Origin: an uncultured Rhodobacter sp.
Lineage (GTDB): Bacteria; Pseudomonadota; Alphaproteobacteria; Rhodobacterales; Rhodobacteraceae
Length of the DNA: 64,000 bases
Assembly: GCA_945952585.1 (NCBI GenBank)
Contig: CAMFII010000002.1
Location: 620,001-684,000 of the forward strand
Direction: 5' to 3'
This document shows, piece after piece, positions 26,179 to 34,697 of this stretch. The notes under the pieces were generated by a model. That model made no database searches, had not been told where the DNA came from, and was given only the letters and a program-made list of their open reading frames with translations. The first letter of the stretch is position 1. Each line of letters begins with the position of its first letter. Both the position numbers and the translations under genes were made by a program.

Positions 26179-28308
26179 TCAGCGGAAATCGTCGCTGCGC
26201 CCCGCAAGGGCATCGTAGAAGCCCGCGAGGCCCGGTTCGATCGCAATGCCGGCAGCGCGACACCGGGACAGCAGCGCGTCCGCAGGGTCTGATCGGGCCA
26301 GGGCTGCCAGCATCTCGGCATGCAGGCGCACCAGGTCCTTGAACCCGTCGGTTGCGGCAAGCTCCATATCGCCCACAAGGATCGAGGCCGGAATGCGCTC
26401 GCTGACGCCTTTCAGTGTCAAAGTGCCAGCGGGCAGCAGCGCCAGCCCGGCCGCCGCGTCGGCGGTGGCCTGCGCCAGAAGGATATCGTAACCCACCCGC
26501 CGGCAGCCGCTTTCGATCCGGGCGGCAAGGTTCACCGTCTCGCCGACAACCGTGTAGTTGAACCGGTCGCGCGAGCCGATATTGCCGACGCAAACCGTGC
26601 CCGAAGCGAGGCCGAGTGCCAGCCGTACCGGCTTGGGTGCGGCGCCCGAGGCGTTGAACCGGGCGAGCGCCTGGCGCATCCGCAGGGCGGCAAGGGAGGC
26701 GCGGGCCTCATGGTCGGGCAGGTCGAGCGGCGCGTTCCAGAAGGCCATGATCGCGTCGCCGATGAACTTGTCGATCGTGCCCTGCTCGACAAGGATCTCG
26801 TCGCCCAGTTCGGTGAAGAGCCGGTTCAGCAATTCGACCAGCTCATGGGCGGTCATCGTCTCGCTCAGGGGGGTGAAGTCGCGGATGTCGCTGAACATCA
26901 CCGTCACCGGCTTCATCACGCCGCCGAGTTCAAGGCGATGCCCGCCGCGCTCGATCTGGCTCAGCACCGAGGGTGCAACGTAATGGGCGAAGGACCGGCG
27001 GATCATCCGCTTGTCGCGGTCCGCGATGACGAACTGGTAGGCCGTCAACCCCGCAAAGGCCAGGAAGCCGCCGATCAGCGGGAATGTGGCGTCGAACAGG
27101 ATTCCGGCGCGGGTGAAGGCGATCCAGCTGGCCCCGATCACGAGCAGCGCCGACACGAACCCGGCGGTGATTGAGGCGAGCGGCCCGGCAAAGGACATCA
27201 CCAACGTCACGATCAGGCCAAGAGCGAGGAACGAGATCACCTCGCTCGCCTCGACAATACCGTCGCGGCGCAGGAAGCCGCCGGTCAGGATCTGTTCGAT
27301 CATCTGGGCATGGATCGACACGCCCGGTACATTTTCGCCCAGAGAAGTGGTGCGGATGTCGAGCAGCCCCGCCGCCGAAGTGCCGATCAGCACGATCTGG
27401 CCTTCCAGCCGCGCCCGCACGTCGGGATTGTCGCCTTCTGCCAGAACGGCATGGGCCGGAACGTAGAGATCAGGCGTGTCGTGGCGGTAGTGCAGCCAAA
27501 GCGAGCCGTCGGGCGTGGTCGGGATCTGGAACTGGCCAAGGCGGACCTGCTCGACAAAGCCTGACAGATCGGGGGCGCCTGCTACGATGTAGGTCGTTTC
27601 GCCCAAAGCGAGGCGCAGCGCCTCGATCGACAGGGCAGGCAGCACGCCCTCGGGCGTCCTCCACAGAAGCGGGATTCGGCGGATCACCGTCGCCGCGTCG
27701 AAGGGGCTGATATTGACCACTCCCACGCCCGCGGCGGCCTCCTGCAGCACGGGCAGGATCGGCACGGCGTGAGAGATGGGCGGCAGGCCAAGCGCGGGCG
27801 ACTCGCCGATCTCGACCACGCCGGCCTTGCCGGCAATCGGCGGTGCTGCGCTGTCCGTCGATTGCGAGGTGCCCAGAACCACGGGTGCCCGGGCAATGGC
27901 TTCGGCGAAATGGCGGTCGCTGTCGATGGGGGCAAGATCGGCTGGCGACAGGCCGGGCGCAAGCAGGCCCTGGGCCGACAGGGTCGCGGCAAGCCGCGCC
28001 GGCGACATCCGGTCGGGTTCCGGAAACAGCACGTCCAGCGCCACGACCGCCGCTCCATAGTCGTGCAGCCGGTCGACCAGTTGGGCGAGGAGGTCACGTG
28101 GCCATGGCCATTGGCCCAACTCTCGCAGCGAGGCCTCGTCGATGTCGACGACTCGTACCGGCAGATCGGCTGCCTCCCGCGGCTGCAACCTTTGAAGCAG
28201 GTCGAAGTAGGCCTCCCTCACCGACTGGATCGGAAGCGGGTCCTGGGCGCGCACCAGCGTCAGCAGGCCAAGCAGGATGCAGCCCAGGACAATGACCGTC
28301 TTGCGCAT
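26179..28308 (-). CDS. CHASE2-domain adenylate/guanylate cyclase
   Basis: 709 aa from ATG 28308; a TTG at 28350 without a ribosome site would add 14 residues. An N-terminal signal-anchor (VIVLGCILLGLLTLV) leads into a periplasmic CHASE2 sensor domain (about 25-330: VRVVDIDEASLRELGQWPWPR, ALDVLFPEPDR). Three transmembrane helices follow at about 340-420, then a class III cyclase domain. Catalytic features are present: metal aspartates D474 and the one in IRDF (MFSDIRDF), the TIDKFIGDAIMAFW loop and VGETVNLAARIE with its transition-state Asn and Arg. It makes a cyclic nucleotide, most likely cAMP, in response to a periplasmic signal. The FecR-domain gene lies just upstream on the same strand, a recurrent pairing. 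Confidence 0.87.
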   Translation of the reverse strand: MRKTVIVLGCILLGLLTLVRAQDPLPIQSVREAYFDLLQRLQPREAADLPVRVVDIDEASLRELGQWPWPRDLLAQLVDRLHDYGAAVVALDVLFPEPDRMSPARLAATLSAQGLLAPGLSPADLAPIDSDRHFAEAIARAPVVLGTSQSTDSAAPPIAGKAGVVEIGESPALGLPPISHAVPILPVLQEAAAGVGVVNISPFDAATVIRRIPLLWRTPEGVLPALSIEALRLALGETTYIVAGAPDLSGFVEQVRLGQFQIPTTPDGSLWLHYRHDTPDLYVPAHAVLAEGDNPDVRARLEGQIVLIGTSAAGLLDIRTTSLGENVPGVSIHAQMIEQILTGGFLRRDGIVEASEVISFLALGLIVTLVMSFAGPLASITAGFVSALLVIGASWIAFTRAGILFDATFPLIGGFLAFAGLTAYQFVIADRDKRMIRRSFAHYVAPSVLSQIERGGHRLELGGVMKPVTVMFSDIRDFTPLSETMTAHELVELLNRLFTELGDEILVEQGTIDKFIGDAIMAFWNAPLDLPDHEARASLAALRMRQALARFNASGAAPKPVRLALGLASGTVCVGNIGSRDRFNYTVVGETVNLAARIESGCRRVGYDILLAQATADAAAGLALLPAGTLTLKGVSERIPASILVGDMELAATDGFKDLVRLHAEMLAALARSDPADALLSRCRAAGIAIEPGLAGFYDALAGRSDDFR

Positions 28309-28374
28309 GTCAGGCGGCCCGACCGCGGCTATGGACTTGCTGACGCGCAAGGAAGGGCGATCGCGTCACACCGA

Positions 28375-29226
28375 TCAATCCTTAGGGGGTTCGTCGGCAG
28401 GAGGATCGGGTTCGGGCTTCGAGGACTCGGAATCGGTCGCCTCGTGCTGGGACTCGGGCCTGTCGGGCGCCCGATTGCTTTCCTGCCGGGGCGTGAGGTT
28501 GTTGTTCATTGGCGCTGGCGCAGCCACCTTCCGAACCGCCGCTGCCTTGGCCTTGAGGTCGCCGCAGCCGCCGACGGGGGCGCGGAACTTGGGCGTGATG
28601 TCCTCTTGATCCACGACGAAGGGGAACCCCGTGATCAGCACATCGTCACGTTCGTCCGTGGTCTTCGGGGCCGCGATCTTGCCCCTGCGGTTCGAAAAGG
28701 CGACCGCGCATTCCCCTTGCATGTTGGCGCAGGCGCCCGAGGTGCAAAGGCGGACCTTGCCGCGGAACAGGGCGACGTTGGTGCCCTGCTTCTTGCTTAC
28801 GGTGAAGTCGAAGATCGTGCCACGGATGGCCATGGTCGCCGTCGGCGTCGAAATGTCATAGGCGGGCTTGGGGCTGTTGCCGGTAATGAAGCGGAAGCTG
28901 CCGCTGACGGCCGAAATGGCAAAACGCTGCGCCTTGGCGGGCGACTGCATCAGCACCTCGTCGATCACCAGTTTCGATGCCGGTCCGACCACAACCTTGG
29001 TCTCGTCATCGAACAGAAGCTCGGCGCGGCCGCTTGCATCGGTCATGACAACATCGCCGGAAGACAGCCGCACGCCGCGCGCGAGGACGACTGTTCCGGA
29101 TGCGGTCTTCAACGTCGCGCCGGGCGACACGGCTGCAACCTGACCGATCCCCTGAGCAAGGGCGAGGGACGGGGCAAGAAGAAGAACGGCGAACAAGCCG
29201 GCGAAAAGTGCAAACCACGACCGCAT
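28375..29226 (-). CDS. Exported FecR-domain protein
   Basis: 283 aa. A signal peptide (MRSWFALFAGLFAVLLLAPS, cleavage at LALAQ) precedes a FecR domain at about 35-165: LARGVRLSSGDVVMTDASG, AELLFDDETKVVVGP, and DISTPTATMAIRGTIFDF. Four cysteines follow in a small domain, and the last 60 residues are disordered and rich in Pro, Glu and Ser. This class lacks the anti-sigma part of classical FecR. It is often encoded with CHASE2 cyclases, and the cyclase gene starts about 65 bp downstream, suggesting that it is a periplasmic input protein for the cyclase. Confidence 0.83.
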   Translation of the reverse strand: MRSWFALFAGLFAVLLLAPSLALAQGIGQVAAVSPGATLKTASGTVVLARGVRLSSGDVVMTDASGRAELLFDDETKVVVGPASKLVIDEVLMQSPAKAQRFAISAVSGSFRFITGNSPKPAYDISTPTATMAIRGTIFDFTVSKKQGTNVALFRGKVRLCTSGACANMQGECAVAFSNRRGKIAAPKTTDERDDVLITGFPFVVDQEDITPKFRAPVGGCGDLKAKAAAVRKVAAPAPMNNNLTPRQESNRAPDRPESQHEATDSESSKPEPDPPADEPPKD

Positions 29227-29561
29227 TCGAAAATCCCATAACTGTCTGGCCTTGCCATGAAGGCCCGCTGAAAATGCCGTGGGCGAGGTGCCAATGCGAA
29301 ACCGTTCAGCTGGAATTCCAGCGTCTTTGGCTGCTGGAAATCACTTGCCGGCACTTTGCCCCGGATTCTGCACATATTTTGAGCGTTTCTCTGCAGTGTC
29401 AGGCACATGCGCGCCAAGATCGCGGCGCCTTAGCCCGTTGCCGGAAGCGAGCGGCGAGAGAACATCATTCTCTTCGATGGGCGGAAAAGGCTTTTTCTCT
29501 TCCCTTGCAATACACGATAAAGTCAGTCGTAATTTAACAACGAAATCGTAGACCCGCAGTC
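29227..29561. other. Divergent intergenic region, fecR-type gene / sulfate operon
   Basis: About 335 bp with no convincing coding region. It is less GC-rich than its surroundings, with stretches such as GCTTTTTCTCTTCCC near 29490 and AATTTAAC near 29530. Promoters for both directions are expected here. A possible -35-like TTGCAA lies at 29505, but spacing to an AT-rich -10 is not convincing. Confidence 0.35.
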
Positions 29562-29746
29562 GGGAGGGCAAGATGAGGACGATGCACGACCAGACATCAC
29601 CACGGCAGGGACAAGGGGAAGCGCCTGACGCTGGCCTATCCCAGTTGCTTCCGCGCGGCCCGATCCTTGGCCTTGCGCCGACCCTGCCTTTCGCAACCCG
29701 GCAGGACAGGGCCGGGACGGCAAATCATTCGACATCGGAGCATCCC
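29562..29746 (+). promoter_or_regulatory. Structured 5' leader of the sulfate transport operon, candidate cis-regulatory RNA
   Basis: The 185 nt before sbp can fold well. GGCAGGG (29604-29610) pairs with CCCTGCC (29682-29688). Inside this, GGAAGC (29617-29622) pairs with GCTTCC (29647-29652), with a nested CTGG-CCTATC-CCAG hairpin (29631-29644). CCCGGC (29697-29702) pairs with GCCGGG (29711-29716) shortly before the GGAG at 29736-29739. Alphaproteobacterial sulfate operons can carry a leader RNA motif (the candidate called sul1); membership here is not tested. The leader begins with GGGAGGG and an ATG at 29573 that stays open into sbp, so a long N-terminal extension is the competing reading. 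Confidence 0.45.
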
Positions 29747-30814
29747 ATGACACAGACTGACTCGGCCCCCCTCGATCGGGGTCTGTTCGACGGCTTCCTG
29801 GACGGGCTGGGCGCCCTTCATCGGGGCTGGCGGGCCGTGCTGATCGCAACTGCGGTCACGGCACTTGGGGCGGGCGCGCCTGGCGTCGTGCATGCGCAAT
29901 CGCTTCTCAACGTCTCGTACGACCCGACGCGCGAGCTCTATCGCGACCTGAACGCGGCGTTCATCGCCGACTGGGTCGCCAAGGGGAATCCCGAGCCGAA
30001 GATCGAAACCAGCCACGGCGGATCGGGCGCGCAGGCGCGGGCGGTGATCGACGGGCTGGACGCGCAAGTGGTTACGCTCGCGCTGGCGGGCGACATCGAC
30101 AAGATCGCCAAGGCGGGCAAGTTGCCGGCCGACTGGCAGGCGAAGTTCCCGCACAACTCCTCGCCCTATACCTCGACGATCGTCTTCCTTCTCCGTGAAG
30201 GCAACCCGAAGGGAATCAAGGACTGGGGCGATCTTCTGAATGACGGGGTCGAGGTCATCACGCCGAACCCGAAGACCTCGGGCGGCGCGCGGTGGAACTA
30301 TCTGGCCGCCTGGGCTTGGGCCGAGAAAAACGGCAAGGACCCGAAAGAGTTCGTCAAGCAGCTTTACACCCATGTCCCGGTGCTTGATTCCGGCGCGCGC
30401 GGGTCGACCACGACCTTCGCGCAGCGCGGCATCGGTGACGTGCTTCTCGCTTGGGAAAACGAGGCCTACCTCGCCCTGAATGAGCTGGGTGAGGATCAGT
30501 TCGACATCGTCGTGCCATCCGTGTCGGTGCTGGCGGAACCGCCGGTGGCCATCGTCGACGGCAACATCAAGGACGATGCGCAGCGCAAGCTGGCCGAGGC
30601 CTATATCAACTTCCTCTATACGCCCGAGGCGCAGGCCATCATCTTCAAGGACTTCTATCGGGGCTGGGATACCTCCAAGGCCGATCCCGCCGATGTTGCG
30701 CGCTTCCCGAAACTCGACCTCGTCACAATCGACGACCTGGGCGGATGGGCCAAGGTCCAGCCGGAACACTTCGGCGACGGCGGCATCTTCGACCAGATCT
30801 ATGTGGCGAAGTGA
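29747..30814 (+). CDS. sbp: Sulfate ABC transporter substrate-binding protein
   Basis: 355 aa from ATG 29747, with GGAG 7 nt upstream. The signal peptide has a long polar n-region, a hydrophobic core [18 protein letters not shown] and cleavage at VHAQS. Mature motifs are those of Sbp/Cys[55 protein letters not shown] and [21 protein letters not shown]. It binds sulfate or thiosulfate in the periplasm and delivers it to CysT/CysW. It is the first gene of sbp-cysT-cysW-cysA. The region upstream folds as a possible RNA leader, and a translated extension starting at 29573 cannot be excluded. Confidence 0.9.
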   Translation: MTQTDSAPLDRGLFDGFLDGLGALHRGWRAVLIATAVTALGAGAPGVVHAQSLLNVSYDPTRELYRDLNAAFIADWVAKGNPEPKIETSHGGSGAQARAVIDGLDAQVVTLALAGDIDKIAKAGKLPADWQAKFPHNSSPYTSTIVFLLREGNPKGIKDWGDLLNDGVEVITPNPKTSGGARWNYLAAWAWAEKNGKDPKEFVKQLYTHVPVLDSGARGSTTTFAQRGIGDVLLAWENEAYLALNELGEDQFDIVVPSVSVLAEPPVAIVDGNIKDDAQRKLAEAYINFLYTPEAQAIIFKDFYRGWDTSKADPADVARFPKLDLVTIDDLGGWAKVQPEHFGDGGIFDQIYVAK

Positions 30815-30856
30815 CGGAACCGACGTGAAGGCAATGTTCAAAGCAAAGGGCAGGGC

Positions 30857-31690
30857 GTGACGACATTTGTTCACCGTTCTCCGATGCCGGGCCTCGGGCT
30901 CAGCCTTGGAATAACCCTCAGTGTGTTGTCGCTGGTCGTCCTCCTGCCTATCGGCGCCCTTCTCCTGAAGGGCGCCGCCTTTGGCCCGGCGGGGATCTGG
31001 TCGGTCGTCTCGACCGAACGCAGCCTGGCCGCACTGTTCCTGTCATTCCGGCTCGCGCTGTTCGCGGCGATCTTCAACCTCGTCTTTGGCGTGCTTCTGG
31101 CCTGGGTACTGGTGCGCTATGACTTTCCTGGGCGCCGCCTGATTGACGCGGCCGTGGACCTGCCCTTTGCCCTTCCGACGGCGGTGGCGGGGATCGCGCT
31201 GACCACGATCTACGCGCCGACGGGCATCTTCGGGTCGCTGGCGAAAGAGGTCGGCTGGAAGATCGCCTACACGCAATGGGGCATCCTGATCGCACTGATC
31301 TTCGTGGGGCTGCCCTTTGTCACCCGAACCGTCCAGCCGGTGATCGAAGAGATCGAGCGCGAAGTGGAAGAGGTTTCGGCGACACTCGGGGCCAATCGGT
31401 CCTACACGCTGCGCCGCGTCGTCCTGCCGACACTGATGCCGGCCGCGCTGACCGGTTTTGCGCTGTCGCTGGCGCGGGCGGTTGGCGAATACGGCTCCGT
31501 GATCTTCATCGCCGGGAACATCCCGTTGAAGACCGAGATCGCGCCACTGCTGATCGTCATCCGGCTTGAGGAGTTCAACTATGACGGCGCGGCGGCGATC
31601 GGGATCGCCATGCTGGGGATCTCGTTCACCATGCTCTTGGCAATCAACGTCATCCAGGTCTGGAGCCGGCGGAGGATTTCCCATGTCTGA
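30857..31690 (+). CDS. cysT: Sulfate ABC transporter permease CysT
   Basis: 277 aa, start GTG 30857. Six transmembrane helices with typical CysT wording: [35 protein letters not shown], and the EAA loop [38 protein letters not shown] near the C-terminus is diagnostic. It forms the membrane channel with CysW for sulfate/thiosulfate import. The stop overlaps the cysW start. Confidence 0.92.
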   Translation: MTTFVHRSPMPGLGLSLGITLSVLSLVVLLPIGALLLKGAAFGPAGIWSVVSTERSLAALFLSFRLALFAAIFNLVFGVLLAWVLVRYDFPGRRLIDAAVDLPFALPTAVAGIALTTIYAPTGIFGSLAKEVGWKIAYTQWGILIALIFVGLPFVTRTVQPVIEEIEREVEEVSATLGANRSYTLRRVVLPTLMPAALTGFALSLARAVGEYGSVIFIAGNIPLKTEIAPLLIVIRLEEFNYDGAAAIGIAMLGISFTMLLAINVIQVWSRRRISHV

Positions 31691-32558
31691 CCTTTCCCCC
31701 GCGATCTCGCTTCGCAAGTTCAGACCCGTCACGGAAGAGACGCCGCTCGTGCGGGTCGCTTTGGTGGTGCTGGTGATCGCGGTGCTTGTCGTCCTGCTTT
31801 TCGCCCCGCTGGTTGCCGTCTTTGTCGAGGCCCTGGCGAAGGGCTGGCTTGCCGCCGTTGCGTCCCTGGCCCATCCCGATGCGCGCTCGGCCATCAGGCT
31901 GACGCTGACGGTGGCCGCAATCGCGGTGCCCCTGAACGCGGCCTTCGGTGTGGCCGCCGCCTGGGCCATCGCGAAATTCGATTTCCGTGGCAAGGCGCTG
32001 CTCATCACCTTGATCGACCTGCCGTTCTCGGTTTCGCCGGTCGTGGCGGGGCTTTGCATGGTGCTGCTGTTCGGCGCCAACAGCGTCATGGGGGGCTGGC
32101 TGGTTGCCCACGGCTTCCCGATCGTGTTCGCGCTGCCTGGAATTGTCCTCGCCACCATGTTCGTGACCTTTCCTTTCGTGGCCCGCGAGTTGATCCCGGT
32201 GATGATCGAACAGGGCCGGATCGAAGAGGAAGCGGCGCTGACCCTTGGCGCCAGCGGTTGGCGCACCTTCCAGACCGTGACGCTGCCCAATATCCGTTGG
32301 GCGCTGCTTTACGGTGTTCTGCTGTGCAACGCCCGTGCGATGGGTGAATTCGGGGCGGTCGCCGTCGTGTCTGGCAAGATCCGCGGCCAGACGGCGACAA
32401 TGCCGATCACCATCGAGATGCTCTACAACGAGTATCTCTCGGTCGCCGCCTTCAGCCTCGCCGCCGTCCTGGCCGGCCTCGCGCTTTTGACCCTTGCCCT
32501 CAAGACGTTGCTGGAATGGCGCCATGCCGACCAGCTTGCCGCGACCCACCGACATTGA
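31683..32558 (+). CDS. cysW: Sulfate ABC transporter permease CysW
   Basis: 291 aa, start ATG 31683 ([13 protein letters not shown]), overlapping the cysT stop by 8 bp. A first helix at about 24-48 is followed by the CysW core, [21 protein letters not shown], the EAA loop [22 protein letters not shown], and [19 protein letters not shown]. It is the partner of CysT in the inner membrane. cysA follows after 11 bp. Confidence 0.92.
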   Translation: MSDLSPAISLRKFRPVTEETPLVRVALVVLVIAVLVVLLFAPLVAVFVEALAKGWLAAVASLAHPDARSAIRLTLTVAAIAVPLNAAFGVAAAWAIAKFDFRGKALLITLIDLPFSVSPVVAGLCMVLLFGANSVMGGWLVAHGFPIVFALPGIVLATMFVTFPFVARELIPVMIEQGRIEEEAALTLGASGWRTFQTVTLPNIRWALLYGVLLCNARAMGEFGAVAVVSGKIRGQTATMPITIEMLYNEYLSVAAFSLAAVLAGLALLTLALKTLLEWRHADQLAATHRH

Positions 32559-32569
32559 AAGGACGCGTG

Positions 32570-33289
32570 ATGCATATCGAAATCGACGAGATCTCGAAGA
32601 CTTTCGGCGGGACGGCGGCCCTGCACCCGGTGTCGCTGGCGATACCGTCGGGCGCGCTCGTGGCCCTGCTTGGCCCGTCTGGGTCGGGCAAGACCACGCT
32701 TCTGCGCATCCTCGGAGGCCTTGAATATCCGACCTCGGGCCGGGTCCTGTTCGACGGGCAGGACGCAACCGGCCTGACGGTCCAGGAGCGGCGGGCGGGC
32801 TTCGTCTTCCAGTCCTATGCCCTGTTCCGGCACATGACGGTCTACGAGAACATCGCCTACGGATTGCGGGCCCGGCCGCGCAAGAGCCGGCCCTCGTCCC
32901 CCGAGATCGCCCGGCGGGTGGCGAAGCTCTTGGACCTGATCCAGCTGCCCGACATCGGGTCGCGCTATCCGAACCAGTTGTCCGGCGGTCAGCGTCAGCG
33001 GGTGGCTCTGGCGCGGGCTCTGGCGATCGAGCCCAGGATGTTGCTTCTGGACGAACCCTTCGGTGCGCTGGATGCCCAGGTCCGCAAGGAGCTTCGGCAG
33101 GGCCTGCGCGAGATTCACGACACGACCGGGCTGACCTCGATCTTCGTCACCCACGATCAGGCCGAGGCGATGGAACTGGCCGATGTCGTGGTCGTCATGT
33201 CGATGGGACGGATCGAGCAGATCGGGAAACCGTCAGAGATACGGGCACGTCCGAAGACGGATTTTGTCCGTGAATTCATCAGCGTATAA
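32570..33289 (+). CDS. cysA: Sulfate ABC transporter ATP-binding protein CysA, short form
   Basis: 239 aa, start ATG 32570 ([14 protein letters not shown]) after GAAAGGA. Walker [11 protein letters not shown]-loop [13 protein letters not shown], signature [16 protein letters not shown], Walker [20 protein letters not shown] and switch THDQAEAME are complete. The protein stops at DFVREFISV, right after the nucleotide-binding domain. Usual CysA is about 330-360 aa with a C-terminal regulatory (TOBE-like) domain, which is missing here. The sequence runs cleanly into a stop and then an Lrp gene, so this looks like a genuine short form rather than a frameshift. Confidence 0.9.
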   Translation: MHIEIDEISKTFGGTAALHPVSLAIPSGALVALLGPSGSGKTTLLRILGGLEYPTSGRVLFDGQDATGLTVQERRAGFVFQSYALFRHMTVYENIAYGLRARPRKSRPSSPEIARRVAKLLDLIQLPDIGSRYPNQLSGGQRQRVALARALAIEPRMLLLDEPFGALDAQVRKELRQGLREIHDTTGLTSIFVTHDQAEAMELADVVVVMSMGRIEQIGKPSEIRARPKTDFVREFISV

Positions 33290-33303
33290 CTGGTTCCTAA
33301 GTC

Positions 33304-33768
33304 ATGGATCGCATCGACCGAAAGATCATCTTCGAACTGCAGCGCGACGCGACGGTGTCAATCGCGCAACTGGCCGACCGCGTCGGCCTGTCGCAGACGC
33401 CCTGCTGGAAACGCATCCAGAAGCTTGAACAGGCCGGGGTGATCCGCGGGCGGGTCGCGCTGGTCGATCCTGACCGCATCGGTCTTGGCCTGACCGTGTT
33501 TGTCGAGGTCGAGGCCTCCGATCACAGCCCTGGCTGGCGCGAGGCCTTCACCAGGGCAGTCGGGGCGATGCCCGAGGTGATGGAAGTCTACCGCATGGCG
33601 GGAGACGTCGACTACCTGCTCAAGGTCGCCGCGGCGGACATGCCGTCGTTCGACGCTTTCTACAAGCGTTTGACCGAGACGCTCGAGTTGAAGAACGTCA
33701 CCTCGCAACTCGCGATGGAGCGCATGAAGTTCACGACCGCCTATCCGGTGAACACCGTCGATCCCTGA
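33304..33768 (+). CDS. Lrp/AsnC-family transcriptional regulator
   Basis: 154 aa. The N-terminal HTH (MDRIDRKIIFELQRDATVSI, then LADRVGLSQTPCWKRIQKLE) is followed by the RAM effector domain (about 65-145) with GDVDYLLKV. It lies 15 bp after cysA on the same strand, so it is probably co-transcribed with the sulfate operon and may sense an amino acid such as cysteine or methionine. That link is inferred from position only. Convergent with the Gly-Ala repeat gene. Confidence 0.88.
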   Translation: MDRIDRKIIFELQRDATVSIAQLADRVGLSQTPCWKRIQKLEQAGVIRGRVALVDPDRIGLGLTVFVEVEASDHSPGWREAFTRAVGAMPEVMEVYRMAGDVDYLLKVAAADMPSFDAFYKRLTETLELKNVTSQLAMERMKFTTAYPVNTVDP

Positions 33769-33801
33769 CGGCCAGCCGCCAAGGATCGCTTGCGTCCGAA
33801 A

Positions 33802-34656
33802 TCAGGGCGTCGTGCTGCCGCCGGCTTCGGCTCCTGCCCCAGCGCCCGCCCCGGCTTCGGCTCCTGCGCCGGCTCCTGCACCAGCGCCCGCGCCTGCTTC
33901 GGCTCCTGCACCAGCGCCCGCGCCTGCTTCGGCTCCTGCACCAGCGCCCGTGCCTGCTTCGGCTCCTGCGCCGGCTCCTGCACCAGCGCCAGCCCCGGCT
34001 TCGGCTCCTGCGCCAGCGCCTGCTCCGGCTTCGGCTCCTGCGCCTGCACCTGCCCCGGCTTCTGCTCCTGCACCAGCGCCAGCCCCGGCTTCGGCTCCTG
34101 CTCCAGCCCCGGCTCCTGCGCCAGCACCAGTGCCCGCTTCGGCTCCTGCACCAGCGCCAGCCCCGGCTTCGGCTCCAGCCCCGGCTCCTGCGCCAGCACC
34201 TGCCTCGGCTTCGGCTCCTGCACCAGCGCCCGCCCCTGCTCCCGCGCCGGCTTCGGCTCCCGTGCCGGCTCCGGTTCCAACGGCGCCTTCTTCAGTCTGC
34301 GAATTTGCCGGGTCCGTCGAGTTCAGACGGCCCGAAGTGGAAAGCGAGTTGGATGAAATTGCGGCTGCGCTGACGCTGCGTACGATATTGCTGGTCGATC
34401 CTCCACGCTCGATGCGCAGGCAATTCAGCTGACCTTGCTGGCCCTCTTTAAGAAACTGCGCCAACTCTATTGCAAGCGAGTCATTTCCGCGTGTCAGCTC
34501 CTTGTTTCTGCTCAGGAAAGAGAACAACCCCTTGCAATCGTTGGTCGAAACCAGCTTGTCCAGCCTCTCGAGCTTGCGCATCGTGATTTCGGCAGTTGCC
34601 GGCGTGGCAAGTGCAAGCGTCAGGCCTGCCAGAAGGGTTGTGCTGAACTTTCTCAT
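33802..34656 (-). CDS. Exported protein with long Gly-Ala-Glu repeat tail
   Basis: 284 aa, start ATG 34656. A signal peptide (MRKFSTTLLAGLTLALATPA, cleavage at TATA-EIT) is followed by a small ordered domain of about 100 residues containing two cysteines (NDCKGLFSFLSRN and GQLNCLRIERG). From about residue 126 to the end the protein is almost only Gly, Ala and Glu in decapeptide-like units (EAGAGAGAGA). The DNA repeats are collapsed 30-bp units. The short ordered domain may be the functional part; the tail could be an envelope spacer. No close functional family recognised. Length is likely to vary between strains. Confidence 0.7.
   Translation of the reverse strand: MRKFSTTLLAGLTLALATPATAEITMRKLERLDKLVSTNDCKGLFSFLSRNKELTRGNDSLAIELAQFLKEGQQGQLNCLRIERGGSTSNIVRSVSAAAISSNSLSTSGRLNSTDPANSQTEEGAVGTGAGTGAEAGAGAGAGAGAGAEAEAGAGAGAGAGAEAGAGAGAGAEAGTGAGAGAGAGAGAEAGAGAGAGAEAGAGAGAGAEAGAGAGAGAEAGAGAGAGAGAGAEAGTGAGAGAEAGAGAGAGAEAGAGAGAGAGAGAEAGAGAGAGAEAGGSTTP
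33811..34281. repeat. Coding tandem repeat, about 30-bp units
   Basis: About 470 bp of imperfect tandem repeats. The clearest units (33907-33967 area) are 30 bp, beginning GGCTCCTGCACCAGCGCCCG on the plus strand, and encode EAGAGAGAGA-like decapeptides on the minus strand. Units vary in length by multiples of three or six. All three frames of each strand lack stops because of the composition. Confidence 0.85.
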
Positions 34657-34697
34657 CGAGAGGACTCCGAAATCAGTTTGGCCAAAACGCCGTTGAT

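Noticed and set aside
33811-34281. CRISPR-like array of 30-bp repeats
   Set aside because: The units are contiguous with no unique spacers, vary by small multiples of three, and lie in a coding frame with a signal peptide.
33812-34432. Ala-Pro-rich coding region on the plus strand across the repeat
   Set aside because: The reverse frame begins with a proper signal peptide and an ordered domain; the plus-strand frame has neither, and its Ala-Pro pattern is the mirror of the Gly-Ala repeat.
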